Source: Membranipora membranacea (taxonomy: Eukaryota > Bryozoa > Gymnolaemata > Cheilostomatida > Membraniporidae). From it: a stretch of DNA of 60,000 bases. This document shows positions 11,104 to 24,140 of this stretch, piece after piece; positions within the stretch are counted from its first letter, which is position 1; each line of letters starts with the position of its first letter. The notes beneath the pieces are model-generated. The model worked only from the letters and a program-made list of their open reading frames with translations. It ran no database searches and was not told where the DNA came from. The stretch covers positions 3,243,501-3,303,500 of the forward strand of contig OU612070.1 in assembly GCA_914767715.1 (NCBI GenBank), read 5' to 3'. Both the position numbers and the translations under genes were made by a program.

Positions 11104-14038
11104 CCTGTCCTTTCAATTCCTTCAAACCACACATAAAAGCCCAAACAAAGCATTAGTTGCAAGAACAGGTGCATTCAACTGGCTTCAAATGCAAAACTGT
11201 GAAGGAGTTAAAGAAATTTTACTCCCTACAGAACCTTCAACATGACCGAATCTCAGCAAGCCACTTATCTCGCTCACAATCAACACAATTACATGCCATT
11301 GACAGTTCAGGTTTCACCTGAGTAACTTTAGCCGATGAGCCCTCATGTGCTGGTTGTAGTGCAAATCTGCATCATCACCATTGTCTTAAATTCAATAGCA
11401 TTAGGAATTTTCCAGAAATCCACTCACACTCTAAATGAACCAACTGTCATTTTGTTGACTTGATTCGTCAGTCATGTGAGTTTGATAACCATTAGGTGCA
11501 ACATCAAACTTGCTTTCCGGGGCCTTTGATTTCTATGGGTACCTGTACCTGTACTCTGAGAAAAAATCTGGTTTTATCATCGCCCATCGACAACAAGACA
11601 CCTGATATGAAATTTTTGACTTTGCCATCCACGTTGACAAGCCTACCTCATTTCTTCATTTAAACATTTCACATTGAGTAGCTCAGTCTATGATATATTG
11701 ATACTCGACCTGCTCCTTGACATACACAAAACTTGTATTGCAAAAGCGCAATATAGTGAAGATTCTTCAGTTTAGATGGCTGTGGCATGTTACTTTTCTC
11801 ATTGACCATGAGTTGGTAAACTTAACTTGATAGTTGCATAGAACAAAACACAGAAGAAGTAGTTCTAAACTTGAGAAGTTGTCCTCGCCTATTGTTTGTT
11901 ACATATAATCAGAGGTACAGAATTAGAAGTGTTCTTAGCACGAAATACTTATGGTCATGTGACCACTATCCTTTTCTCTAGCTTCTTGTATTCCCGAACT
12001 CCGCAGAAGCAGTTACCATAAGTAAGATCTAACCATCCCCTTGGCGTCCTATTCATCACCAATTTTATTATTTCATTATTTATGCAATTAAATCATAGAT
12101 CAATTTGGTTGGTTTTTATGCGGAGTCTTTCCGAAAAATAGCGTTGTAGATTGGTTCAAAAAGATCAAACAAAAGTTATGAAGACAGAATGACGATAAAT
12201 ATAATGAATGAATAGATGTGCTGTCGAGAATTTGTGAACCCTTTTTATTGGAAAATCTAGATCACTTGAAATAATAATACTGTTCTATGCAAAAAAATTC
12301 AGACCAAAATGCTCAAAAAGCGATTATTCAAAGCATCTAACCTGATATGGTAAATGTAGTCTGTTGAAAAACTGTTGATTACATATTGTATAAAAATACT
12401 GATTCAAATGTCAAACAGGATCAAATCCCTTGTGACATTGGTCTGAACCTTTGCCTTTGGAAATTATGATTCGATTGAGTGAGAATGAAGAAATCAACAA
12501 TATAAATCAAGTCATTTTGTGTCAGCGAGGATCTTGCAACAGTGCGTCTGATTTTTTTATGCAAATGATGCCTATTTTTCTTATCTTTATTGTTATGATT
12601 GTCAACTTGTTTCTCATTCAGTAAGGAGTTTAATTTGTTCACACTGATTGCAGCTGCTGTACCAACAGTTGCCTTTTCTTCCATGGCAATGATAAGAATA
12701 TTCTCTGTTGTAGTCTTCATGACAGACGGCAGAGTGGTGTGATACTCAGAACGTGCAGACAACGACAAGGTACTTTTTTGATTAGGAAGGATAGGGATCC
12801 CTATAGAGAATGAGAAAACTTAAATTAGAAAGCAGGAAAAAACTCAGATGAGATTATGACAGATTAGGAACAGTCAGCAAACTCCCTACAATCCATTGAG
12901 ATAATTGCTGTTATTTTTTTATCAATATGTTGAATTGATTAAGAAATGAGAAATTGCTCATTGAGACATTACTCATAAACGTCAAAATCAAAACATTACA
13001 TTAGATGGAGAATATTCACTTCTTATATTGATCATTTAAATTAGAATAGAATAGCTACCTGATATTTGTTTTGTCTGGTAGATGGTAAAAAGTACCAACA
13101 TATATATCTGTACTATGAACTGCACTTTCCCCACCATTTTTGTTGCAAATTGATCTTTTATGTGTGTTTTCTTGAGATTTTTTGAGTTGTATTGTACCAG
13201 CTGACATGTACTTCTGCAAGCTCAGATTCTAGGTCGTGCTGTACATGTAGAAGATGAAAACCTCTGCTATATATAGCATTCAGACTGACAGAGACCTGCC
13301 ATTATTGATAAGCCAATTGTGTAATATTGCAAGGATGTGATACTCACAATGATCTAGCAAGGTTTAAATTATTGGCAGGTCTGGTTCCAGTCAGTCTGTA
13401 CACGTCATTGTAAGCCCCGTCGGAAGGAAAGTTTTGCTCCACAGTGAGAACAGAAAACAACATCAAGTTTGTTTTCTAAACAGTGTGCAATTTGCAGTTT
13501 TCCATTGACAGTCCTGAATTATCTGGTTGGAGCTGCTTGATGACGCCTCCTATGGCTATTGACCTTATTCATATATTCATATTGTTTGTCTGAAAGGCAG
13601 GAACGGCTGTACTGTGGGAACAATAACCAAATCAGCTTAGTTTTCCACAATTGTTCTAGGTTTGGTTTGGGATTGGTTCTTGCAGTGGCTCACTATGACA
13701 GTTTTCCATCACACAACGAAAGGAAATATGGGGGAGTAGGAAAGAGTAGGTGGAAAGGTTGTGAGGTTAGGGTCACTATCGTGTTTTCACAACAACATAT
13801 TAACATGTATTGGTACTTATGACGAACGTTGAAAACCTGAGTGTTCCTGACTTTTGATATCAGTTCCAACACATTGTTATTCTATTAGATAGTTATTAAA
13901 TTGAAGTCAAATTTAATGTTTTTCCTTCTCTGATCCAGTTCAAGAAAAGAGGAAATCCTCAACTAACCTTAGGTTCCGCTTAAAACTGGGTACCAGTTTA
14001 TATACATATATAATTATTAACCTGAGACAAAATATTAA

Positions 14039-14104
14039 GTGACATGCATAGACCTACTAATAATTTATTCATTAGTTTATTATTAGTAGGTCTATGGTGA
14101 CATG
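14039..14104. mobile_element. 50-bp perfect-armed palindrome flanked by an 8-bp direct repeat
   Basis: The 18-bp arm at 14047-14064 (CATAGACCTACTAATAAT) is the exact reverse complement of 14079-14096, with a 14-nt loop. Immediately outside, GTGACATG is repeated at 14039-14046 and 14097-14104. A palindrome bounded by an 8-bp direct repeat looks like a very small foldback or MITE insertion with its target-site duplication. 8 bp is the hAT size, but the termini do not clearly identify the superfamily. Confidence 0.6.
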
Positions 14105-14998
14105 TCATAATATAGTCCAGAAGACACCAGTTTCAGTTTACTTTAACGGCTTAGGGGCAAGAATTTGACAGTGTTTACACGTGTAGATAGCTTGTCTAAA
14201 TACTATGTCATAGTTTCTACACCTCTTAGTTTGCCAGTTTGGGAGAAAATCAGTATTTTAACTCAAAAACGTGGGAGGAGATAAATCCTAATAATTGCCC
14301 ATGGAATCCCATTATTTTGCCTTAGAATACCAAAATATTCCCATTTAATCCATTTTAAGCTCAGTTTAAATGGAATTGGAGCAAGATTGTAAATGTTACT
14401 GCAGGGTGAAATGTTATGAGACATGGTACAATTTTGACTCAAAGTCAATTTAAGTCAGCAAATGTATATCTAGAGAGATTTGAGTGCATCTTAGAAAGAG
14501 TTTAAAAGGCTGCAGCCACCAAATTCAATCCAATAGAGGGAATTATAGTGTATATGCTATGACCTCTTAATCAACCATTGCTATAAGAGTTTGCAGTTTG
14601 GTTTGTGAGAGGGCTGAATTGAAAGAAGCTGGCAAAGGAAGAAGCAGCTACTGGGGCTTCAAGGGTAAAACTTTCAACCACTTGCATTACTCCTTTGTTA
14701 TGATGAAACCACCACATTCACTCATTCACCTTATAGCTGGCAAAATAACCCAGATGCTATCAAAATCTTTTGGTAATGTTATTTGTATTGGTATTGACCT
14801 AATCATTCTGTTCTGTCTGATGATCTGAGGCTATGAACTAGGCCACATGACTGCTTCTCAAGACCCAAAGTTACCTAATACCGCCTCATAACATCTCAAA
14901 AGCCCTCGCAGTCCCTCAAGACTGCATGCAGGCTTTGCACGATATTATATTTGCACAGCTGCTGTGATTGGTGTTTTTTAGCCTGTCTTGACAAGCCA

Positions 14999-15020
14999 CC
15001 CCCCCCCCCCCCCCCCCCCC
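14999..15020. repeat. Poly-C tract (22 C)
   Basis: An uninterrupted run of cytosines in otherwise AT-rich DNA. It is a length-unstable homopolymer. Confidence 0.95.
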
Positions 15021-17331
15021 ACCTGATTTTGAGGACTTGACACAGTGCCTTTTAATAAGAAATAATTCATTGTGATGGGTACACATTTTTGTGTGGGAGT
15101 GACCATCCGATAGTGATGGCAATTGGGGTGTAGGGGAGGCAACTGGAAATTTCACAGACATGAATTTTATATATATAGCTGAGATTCTAGTATTGATCAT
15201 TTCTTAGGTAGCAACTCTGCTCCAGCAGCTGTTTCATGTGATTGAGATTCAAAGGCCAACAATGTATTCTAGTTCAGATAATACAACTGGTTATCTATGT
15301 TTTCCCACCCAGTGCCTCAGCGGTTGAGGATGGGATATCTACGCACAGTGTTAGAAGTGGAAATATGAGGTAGGGGGATGCCAACCAGGCCGGGGGTCCA
15401 GGGGGCCGCCTATGCCCCCGGCTGGGTCGTGGACGGAGTCCTGGCCGCTGAAGCCATGTGGTGATTACAATTGAAAATGCATCAAATTTAGCCATATTTT
15501 AGAAAACTCATATTGATGCACTTACCAGCTGGTGGTTACCTAGGTTATGATATAAAGGGGGGATGCATCCCCCTAGACAAAGTAGGAACGGGGACACCAT
15601 CCCCTTACATCTCCCTTTAATTCTAAGACTATCTACGCATAAACATGTCAATGAGACCTTCACCCTATCATTCATTAGTTGTCCAGTTTATCAGGTTTAT
15701 TAGCCTATTTCTCTGGTCTAAATTTTTACAGAATAAGTCAGAGCGGCTAAAAGCCTGAGACCGCGAGAACTATCGGAGCCCTGCGCTTATTATTCAAAAG
15801 ACGTCACCAAGAAGGGAAACAATTTTTATAATATGAATAGAGAGAGACTGAATGTGATTAGAATAATTTCAATAAAAACAAGAAGCGTTATGACATGTGC
15901 TATTCAGGCCTACCATACAGAATAACATCTTTCTCTAATTTTCCTTCATGGTGATATTATAAATTTTCTTAGGGAAGACAAAGTTACGGTATGGTACTCC
16001 CATTTGACTCATCCTGATTCTTCTCTTCTGTTCAGACATTAACCAATGTCATTGAATACATTATATCCATCGACTCCAAGTTAAGCTACAAAATCTTCTT
16101 TGGGCTTGTTCAACACGGTTGTCAGAGGCAATCAGCCCCATCTAATTTATATTGTGCGAGCTGAAATTGGTTGGATGCACGCCGTAGTGGTTTTTAAACA
16201 AAGCAATATATGTAGTATCTAGGTATATATACAGTATATAAACAGTATATACACATTGCATATATACAGTATATATACACTATGTATATCATAATATCAT
16301 GGCTCAAACGGTGAGGTTTCAAATCAGACATTACACAACGGGCAAAACAATGGGATTATATAGCAATAATTAGAGTTATCCTCTCCATTTTTTTTAAGTT
16401 TAAAAATTTAATTTGTCTTTAACAGACAAGCTTAGAGGTGTAGAACTGAGACATAATATTGACACAACCTATCTTCATTTCCGAAATTCAATTTTTTTCA
16501 AAGTAATGAGTTTTTTTCTAAAAAGGTTTTCCCAAATAATTCAAAAGTGACAGCAGCACATGATCCCAAGTCTAAATATTCTAATAATCTAAATAAAGGT
16601 GCAAAAAAAAGTTTTCAGGGTGAATACTTATATGTGTGCGTATGCTGGCATATGTGTGCGTGTGTGGGCAAGGTTTGTGTGATTTGTCTCATTTATATAC
16701 CCTTTGATAATTGGTCTTCATAAAGTCACATGGTGTCAGCCGATGTTTTACGACTTCTTTCTTGTAGCCATTTATCTTTTGTTGTCCTTTTTTGCTACTA
16801 GATCTTATCGCCAATGTTGTTTTTGTAAGGTTTCTTAACAGCTTGATGTTAACTTGACTGAATTAAACTGGTTAAGCAGCTTCATTCTCATCCATCCCCT
16901 GCTCGCACACGCCAACGTTATTCTTGATTTTATGTAGAGCATTAATTATCTCTATCACAAAGGTACCTTACCATTGAACAATATATAACTTATTTTTTTA
17001 GGAGTTGATGGTGCAACAGCATATATATTGTTTGCTGCTGCCACAATAATTAGTAATACATGTTCCATTCAATCTTCTCCGATTCTTACCTTAACACCAA
17101 ACGCCATTTGGTTTTGAATTTTATAATATTGTCCATGTGAGACTGTGAGATGTTTGCCAATAAACAATAAATAACATTTTAGAGCTTTATCCGGAAGCAT
17201 CGATGGTAATTGGCCTTCGGTATCAGCCAAGGTCATATCCCTCATGCAGTCTGGGCATAAAAAACGGCTGCTCTATGTTTTAGCATTGGAGTCACAATCA
17301 CCCACCACTAGCATTATATCACTCCTTCTCA

Positions 17332-17410
17332 CTGATCTCACTGATCTCACTGATCTCACTGATCTCACTGATCTCACTGATCTCACTGATCTCACTGATC
17401 TCTGATCTCA
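17332..17410. repeat. 9-bp tandem repeat (CTGATCTCA)n
   Basis: Seven perfect CTGATCTCA copies (17332-17394) are followed by one broken and one intact copy. Because the unit is three codons, the minus strand reads as a Ser-Glu-Ile repeat inside a 69-codon open frame. I regard that frame as a by-product of the repeat. Confidence 0.9.
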
Positions 17411-18634
17411 CCACCTTTAGCTGTTTTAGATATGTATTTTGTGTTTCAGATATATTACAAATATGAAAATCATCCATGCACAAAATTTCTGGAAGCTTGA
17501 GATCGCCCTTCAATAAACAGGACATCATTTATAGACAATGATATTTTCCATAAATACCATGACTGCTTTCTTTTCATTTATTCATTTATGCACATCTTTA
17601 TTTGTCATTGACTTTGATCGACAATAACAAAGTATATAATTATATATAGCTGGTCATAGAGTCTCTGATTTCCAGCTGTTTTATCGATTACCCCTATACC
17701 ACTACTTAATATCTTCCTAGGCTCCTGATTTTCTGATACTTTCAGCATGATCAAGCAGTCAATTATTGGTGTAAAACAATGGTGCCTATATCATTTCTAG
17801 CTAAAAAACCAACATTTCCTGCGTTGATCTTATGTCTAGGATTTACTAACTCACACATAAATTTTGTCTCATGTATGACTAAAACACTTGGTCTATAGAT
17901 GACCATAAAATCACTAGCCTAATGTTCCTGTGTTAGGTCACTTCTTGAACTCCTACAATTCATTGTCCCTAAATTTGTTAAACTCTCACCATCCTTGACT
18001 AAATTTTTCAAAAATACTAAAGGAATAAAAATCACATGTATTGACATGTGTGTAAAACTGCCAGGCTGAAGTTTCAATGTGAAACTAAAATTGGGCCATC
18101 TCCGTCCTTTAAGAAGAATTGTGAGGTGACGCTGTCAAAACCATAAAAAATGAAATACCAATCATAGTCAACACATTATGTTATTGGCACAATGTCTTGG
18201 CGCACTTTGAAAGCTGGCACAGCAGCCCTAGTTCTTACTACAAACAGCCTGCTCTGTAGTGTAGTGGAATACAAATTGTAATAGAAAAACTTAGAATTCG
18301 GCAATATGTTATATGATGTCGAAAATTGATGTTTGAGTCAAATTTAAATTTATATTAGTCAACTGGAGGTATCATCCAATCACCTTGAAAATCAGTATGA
18401 AGAATGTCAAGTACATATTATTTTACTAATATCTTGGTTTCTGATTGAAGTATGGTTTTGGCAAACTCACTCTGAAGAATTCCACTTGTTAAATCAAATA
18501 AATCTTGTTGTAGGCCTGATACTCAGATTCTTTGCCATGTCGCAACAAAATCAGAACTTATTTTGTAAAGTTCCACACAATATACTCTCACGCAAACCTC
18601 GTAAACTTTTTTTCCAATTGGATGATTGGATGCC

Positions 18635-19510
18635 GTACTGGCCATCAAACCACATGTCCATCATAGGTGTGGGTGGATAAAAATCTTCAGGAGAAACTAG
18701 AATACCCCAGGACTCAGCACTAGGGCCTTTATCATTCTTGTTGAAGATCAAGGACATGTTATAAAAAAAGTGGTGCCTCAGGTTGCAGGTTTTACACAGA
18801 TGACATTTTAATATTAACACCTGCAGTAATCCTGGTAAGTCTCAAACCGAGGTGTCAGTAATGATGACTGGGATATTACCTTGAACAAGGACATTACAGA
18901 CTGCAGATTTTTGCACGAAAATGCTAAGCTGTGACAGTTCTTTCTCTGTGAAAAAAAAAGATGTCACGAGAATAAAATAGTAAAAATATATGAATTTGCT
19001 AGAATTGGAGTCAAGTTAATTCTAATTGACAATAGGTAAAAAAAATGCTATACAGATGTTCTCTGTAGACTCTTAAACAAAAACAATCTTTTAACATCGT
19101 TGTCATCTTACAGCATTGACTCAGGAGGAATCTCAAATGCACCATTTTACAACATTATGTTTTTACACGATGCTGCCACAACCTTAGACTTGAACAATGT
19201 TTGAGTTTAGGCAAAGCTTTTGAAAAAAGTTACCCATCATTTACTCTTGTGCAAACTTCATTTACTTCGTTCCCATCCCACATATTTTGTTTTGACATGA
19301 CACTGGCTAACAAGATGTACATCCGTCATGGGTGTGAATGGATCAGCACCGCATTGGTATAACAAGAAAAAGACAGAAAACTTTCTTGCGTCGGATTTCA
19401 AATGACTCAAATGATATTTTACTTTGCATTAACACATCTGGTAATCCAGGGAAGTTTCGAGCAAAGGTGTTGATACTTGTGAGTGGAATAATACCTAGAT
19501 CAAGTTTGAT
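18635..19510. repeat. Degenerate tandem duplication, possible Ig-like domain fossils
   Basis: Two short blocks recur in the same order. ACTGGCCATCAAACCACATG plus CATAGGTGTGGGTGGAT (about 18640-18680) matches ACTGGCTAACAAGATGTACA plus CATGGGTGTGAATGGAT (about 19303-19342). AATCCTGGTAAGTCTCAAAC and following (about 18832-18900) matches AATCCAGGGAAGTTTCGAGC and following (about 19442-19503). On the plus strand the second blocks read NPGKSQTEVSVMMTGILP and NPGKFRAKVLILVSGIIP, resembling the end of an Ig-like domain, with FLLKIKDM and KKSG upstream in unit 1. Stops and a frameshift are present. An RT remnant was also considered. Confidence 0.35.
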
Positions 19511-19519
19511 CAAGTTTGC

Positions 19520-21300
19520 CTGCATTCGGAATTGCCCCCACCCTACTGATAATCCATGTGGTTATCAGACAGGGATCGTCGGTGTCAGTCGGAATATAGG
19601 CGAACTCTTGCAAACTTGATCTAACAAAAGAGCATGCCACTTTTGAGCAACCCGAAAAAGAAAGACGGGAAAGAAAATCTACACTATTAAGTGTACAAAT
19701 TACAGCAAGATATGAAATTGTCAGAATTGAGCAATGAATCCCATCTGCGACTATGACAATACTTAGTCTCTCATCAAATGTAAATAATGATCACACTAAT
19801 ATATAAGTTGACCTGGCTCATTGTTATGGTTCATCTGTAATCAGTTGTAAATAAACATACTTTTTTCTACAAAATCGAGTAACATAATATACTGATATGT
19901 TTAATTTGTAAGGTTATATTCAATAACAGACATTCTGATAATTCATTTTTGAATGTGAAGTTGACATTGGGTAATTCAATTCTTCTGGTATATATATCTA
20001 TTTTAATGGTGCGGACATATGTGACAACATTTAATCACCTGTGGTAAATTTAATGTCCGCGAGTCAAAGAAGCAAGGTAGGAAACAACCATCTTAATTGA
20101 GATGAACCTAGTCTTTATGATTTTGAAGGAAATTGAAATGAAACCATTAAATGCAGACTACCATTTCCAGATAGGCAACCTAGATAGTGAAAATTGTTAC
20201 AGTGTTATCAATCACCCTTGGAAGGGTAAAAATGGTGGTGGATTAGCTATCATACATAATATTATGGCATAAAGGAGGTTAACAGGATTTTCGCCCCAAA
20301 TCAAAGCAGGGGGAGAGAAAAAGAAAAGAAGGGAGGAGAAAAAAGAAAGAAAAACAATTGCTTATCTGCTAAATTCCCATCAATTTACACCCATTTATCT
20401 ACCAGAACTTAGGATTCGGTTTTCTTCTAAGCTTTCTACGAATTCTATATTGAGTTGCCTTCTCATGTTGTATGGGGAGAGAACTCTTCCATATCTGTTT
20501 TGCATATTTTTGAGGATTTTGGTGTAAACCTCTCTGGTGTAGCTATGGCTAGGTATGATCAGGATCATTAACAGCTTCTCAACGGTCTATTTTATCTTTA
20601 TGACATTAAAGTTTAGTGGAATATGTCATATCATGATCTGAAAGGAGAATTATGGACAGATGACATTTGTTAAGAATACAGCTTAGTCTTTGAAACTAAG
20701 AACGACATGTTCTATGCAACTGCTGGCTTAGTCGGGTGAATCAGCTTACATTAGTTCAGCGTAAATATAAAACTATATTTGGCAGACTAATCTTAAAATA
20801 CAGGACTGTGAATAGGTAAGGATGAGATTCAGGCATACAAAATTTTTGATATAAAAATAAGTGATGTGATTTATGAATGGCAAGTCAAAAAAAAGAATTA
20901 TTTTCCCTAGAAGTAAGCGAAACTGAATTTGGATCAGAATGTAAGTTATTGTGATCACGCATCAAGAAATTCTAGGAAGAGCAAATAAAATTGATATTGT
21001 TGTTGCTTTATATTTGATCAGAGATTTTAAAAATTATTCAAAATCTATTATTGATCTTTGGATATAAAAACAAAAAAGTGGAATCGAGAGTGACTTTTAA
21101 ACATTATGATAGAAAATGAGTGGACACTTCGATCGGAGTTCGGTTCAAGTGGATGGTGGTATGGGCAGGTCTAGGCAGGCGGATCTCCGAGGGGGTGCTG
21201 CAGGAGTATAGCTATGGGCTAGCTGGTGGAGACAATGTTCAGGGCTGCCCATGATGCGATTTATGTAACTCTTGCTGGTGTCTTCGAGTAGAGTGAGAAT
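19520..21300. other. Intergenic sequence, nothing recognised
   Basis: There is no supportable gene. A purine-rich stretch at about 20295-20352 (GGGAGAGAAAAAGAAAAGAA and similar) is the only compositional oddity. Confidence 0.5.
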
Positions 21301-21305
21301 GGGCA

Positions 21306-21896
21306 CTATTTCGGCTGTTTGAACGCGTTCATCGTAGTCTCGGCTGCTTGGGAGCAATACTGATTTTGGTAAAATGAAGCAAACGTATGGAGTTTATCAC
21401 GCTTCCTAGATTTGACTATAGAAGTCCACACATCATAGCTTCCATCTTCTTTAGGGCAGAATGTCTTGCCTTTTACGATAGCATGTTGGCGATGCCCAGT
21501 TGCTTTTGTCTTAGGTAACTGGCATCGCGAGCATAAGAACTGTTTTCTTTGACCTGTTGGCTTACCAGCAGCCTCTGCTCTCTTACGCTTATAGATTGTG
21601 GATCTGCTTTGTGGTAGCGAGAGCTTTCCTAGCCCGGCTATAGCTGGTAAAGTTACCGGTAATGGGTTTTCGTTTCAGTAGGCGGCAGTGGTTGCGGCTA
21701 CTGTTGGTAGAGGGTCGGTCGCTATGATGAGGCGTGGTGCCTTTACAATACCATGCCCCAGGGCTCTGTAACTCAAGTTTCCTAGTTGTCTGGTCATGCC
21801 TGCAAATAACTGTAAAGGATCTCTTATAAATATCATAAATATATGATATACCAACGGAGGTAAGCTGATTAAACTAGATAAATCACTCTTGCTCAT
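21306..21896 (-). pseudogene. Zinc-finger-like ORF, probably transposon-derived, with one in-frame TGA
   Basis: A single minus-strand frame runs from 21896 to a TAG at 21306-21308, broken only by a TGA at 21675-21677. Upstream of the stop it reads GIVKAPRLIIATDPLPTVAA. Downstream it gives SRSTIYKRKRAEAAGK, then QFLCSRCQLPKTKATGHRQ and GKTFCP, a Cys-x2-Cys...Gly-His-x-Gln...Tyr/Phe-Cys-Pro zinc-binding pattern. I recall this pattern from many uncharacterised, repeated, probably mobile-element-linked proteins of aquatic invertebrates. Total length is about 195 codons if the TGA is disregarded. I saw no terminal repeats or transposase nearby. It is either a decayed copy or an ORF whose real start lies downstream of the stop. 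Confidence 0.45.
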
Positions 21897-23505
21897 TATT
21901 TATGATTTGAAAATTTGGGTGATTATTTACACGTCCGCCTCTATAGGTTGTAACATCAGTGAGAGGACTCAAGTATCTAGTGCATAATATCCCTATTGAA
22001 ACAGCATGCTAGTTCTTACCAAGTATTTATGAGAGCAAGATTGGTTGGCGGCAGGCACAGTAATAAGTCAGACAGCAACTGACTGTTATAGTAGCAACTA
22101 CGTATAAGCCTGTACTTGTTGTTTACCAGCTGAAAACGGCTTGAGAATTTCCTCTTGGCTATTTGTAACGGTGCAGGGTGGAGTAACATGAGCTTGGTGA
22201 ATAAAGCTTCGGTTAGACGGCAGCAGCCAGGGTTCGGGGCCTGAACACCTCTCCAGGTAAACATCCCGTAATTAGAATTACAAAAGTCATCAACAGTGTT
22301 AGCACCAAATTAAGATGCTTCTTTGTTATGGGACAATCTGCATCTGCCTAATGAGCAAAGATAAGTGTAAGGTTACAAAATAGGCATAAGTGACTTTATT
22401 TCACTCGACGATCCTGCATCGAACAAAAGATATTTCTTACCTCTTGGTCTGCTCGACAGTACTTGAGGCAGCTGTTGCCCTACCACACTCCCACTAGAAT
22501 AGAGTCAGTTTTCTTAAGTTGGTGGAATTTGTGTATATCAGATTCGTGTAGTCTGTTGATAAACGCCAAAATTATCCTAACTTGTGTATCGGTAAAAGCT
22601 GTTCCAGCCACATTGATCAGGCGCTCAGCAACTTAGTCAATAACTTCATATCCTGGCACACCCTGTGCATCTGTTTTATAAAAAGAGAAAAATATTATTG
22701 TAAGAAATAGATCGGGGTCCGAGCAGGTGGGTGGGGAAGAGCATTTTTAAAGCGTATCTTTTTGTATTTCCGGAAAGCTTTGGTTGTTGAAAAAATGAAA
22801 GTTTTAGACATGGATGGAGTGTTTTGAAAACAGAGATATCAAATTAACACATGCAGTAGACGACATGTTGTAATTGAGAGGAGTGAGACCGATTTAGTTA
22901 TCATCATCAGCCGAGCACTCTAAGTCTCATCTCCAGTTTTCTTATTTTATTTTTTATTGTTTTGATTGTTCTGGCATCTTTGAAAGAACATCATTTTAAT
23001 GATGAAGATTGTTGCCAATAAATGTTAAAAAAATAATTTGATCTTTTTTCATAACAACATATTTATTCACACTAGATAAAATATAAACATATTTTACTCT
23101 TACGCTGCGTGGACAAGTGGACTCGTACATAGAACCATAGACCAATCACAGTTAATTTTTTATGACTATCCATCTGTTGTGATTTGATTACAGTGTATCA
23201 GAATTGTCCCGCCAACGCAAGAAAGGGAGGAAGGTCTAGGAGTAGACCAAAATCTACCTGATTAACACCTTGTTGTGTGCACTAGTCGATCCGTTTATCA
23301 CATTGAGTGTTATATTATTAGATTACTTGTTGACAGTAAAGTATTTAGCATGTTAGGAGGCTGTTGATGAGCTGAAGATGTCACACTTTGAATTTGTTGA
23401 TAATAAACATTTTAAAGACAAACAACGTCCACAACCGAATTCTGGACAACTGAAGGATGAACGCAGATGTGATATGGTTCCTTATTGTGATCATCCTCCA
23501 TAGCT
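21897..23505. other. Intergenic sequence, nothing recognised
   Basis: There is no supportable gene. It may include the far 3' UTR of the WAP gene if the alternative terminal exon at 23506-23527 is used. Confidence 0.45.
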
Positions 23506-23527
23506 TTAGTAATGTGGATTCTTTACA
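23506..23527 (-). other. Possible alternative terminal exon of the WAP gene
   Basis: Minus-strand TTTTTTCAG acceptor followed by a 22-nt coding stretch ending in TAA (23508-23506). It joins in phase to the GTAAGT donor after 24944. It would replace the last residues of the double-WAP protein with DVKNPHY. The phase match and acceptor are seen directly; its use is unproven, and the unspliced form has its own poly(A) signal. Confidence 0.3.
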
Positions 23528-23990
23528 CTGAAAAAATAAATATTAATTATTTATAATTATGTATATCTTAAATGTTTCAGGAATTTATTTCTTCCAGCAA
23601 TAACAAAATAAGAAAATCGGTTTTATCAAAGCTTAGATTTATTAGACCAAGCGGTGAAAGGTGAACAACATACGCACTTGTAATGATATTTACAATAGTA
23701 ACACTAACATAAGTAAAGTTTGTTAGCATATTGGCATATTGAGGTTGGATACCTGTCAGATGAGCTAGAGCTGAAATTTATTTTCATGCTTCATTCCGAT
23801 CGATTGTTTGCTTTGTCATTCATTTATGAAATGAACACTATCCTATTTTATCAGCTAAGCCAAGTAACATGAGACAGATTAATATTGCCTTGTATTCACT
23901 CATTCATTCAATAGATAAATTCTGCCACCATATCAAAACCACTGTGTCATAACAATTATTTACGAGGTCCTGTATATTCCCATTTTAATC

Positions 23991-24140
23991 AAGGTACTAA
24001 AAAGATACAATTTTTATCAAGTGATCACAACTCCAAAGGAGAAAAATAATACCTTTTTAGTACTTTCTCATCCCAACTTTGAGTGAAAATAAGTCTTAAC
24101 TGGGCCACAGGCGGCCTTTGGACATAAAATAATGTTCTAA
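23991..24140. repeat. Foldback repeat, family copy at 56684-56835
   Basis: AAGGTACTAAAAAG (23991-24004) is inverted as CTTTTTAGTACTTT (24052-24066). The following sequence (TAGTACTTTCTCATCCCAAC, AGTGAAAATAAG, GGCCACAGGC, TTCTAAACTTGACT) closely parallels 56757-56860. Two copies with shared inverted ends suggest a non-autonomous MITE family. Confidence 0.6.

Larger units (their letters stand above)
11104..18630. other. Intergenic region with simple repeats only
   Basis: I recognise no gene in this 7.5 kb. A 115-codon minus-strand open frame at 12421-12768 has no similarity I know and is recorded under rejected items. Notable non-coding structure, listed separately, is a 50-bp palindrome at 14047-14096, a poly-C tract at 14999-15020 and a 9-bp tandem array at 17332-17410. 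An AT-rich stretch with repeated GTATATA motifs lies at about 16205-16290. Confidence 0.5.

Noticed and set aside
12421-12768. 115-codon minus-strand ORF (contains MEEKATVGTAAAISVNKLNS)
   Set aside because: Longest unassigned frame in its region, but no recognised domain, splice context or homologous neighbour; left as unsupported.
17319-17528. Ser-Glu-Ile repeat protein on the minus strand
   Set aside because: Direct translation of a 9-bp tandem repeat; no evidence of a gene.
18660-18830. Reverse transcriptase reading (ALGPLSFLLKIKDM followed by RFYTDDILIL)
   Set aside because: It looks like GVPQGSxLGPL and YADD boxes, but needs a frameshift, lacks the PQG block proper, and the same region duplicates at 19.3-19.5 kb with an Ig-like reading. 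I could not decide and did not annotate it as RT.
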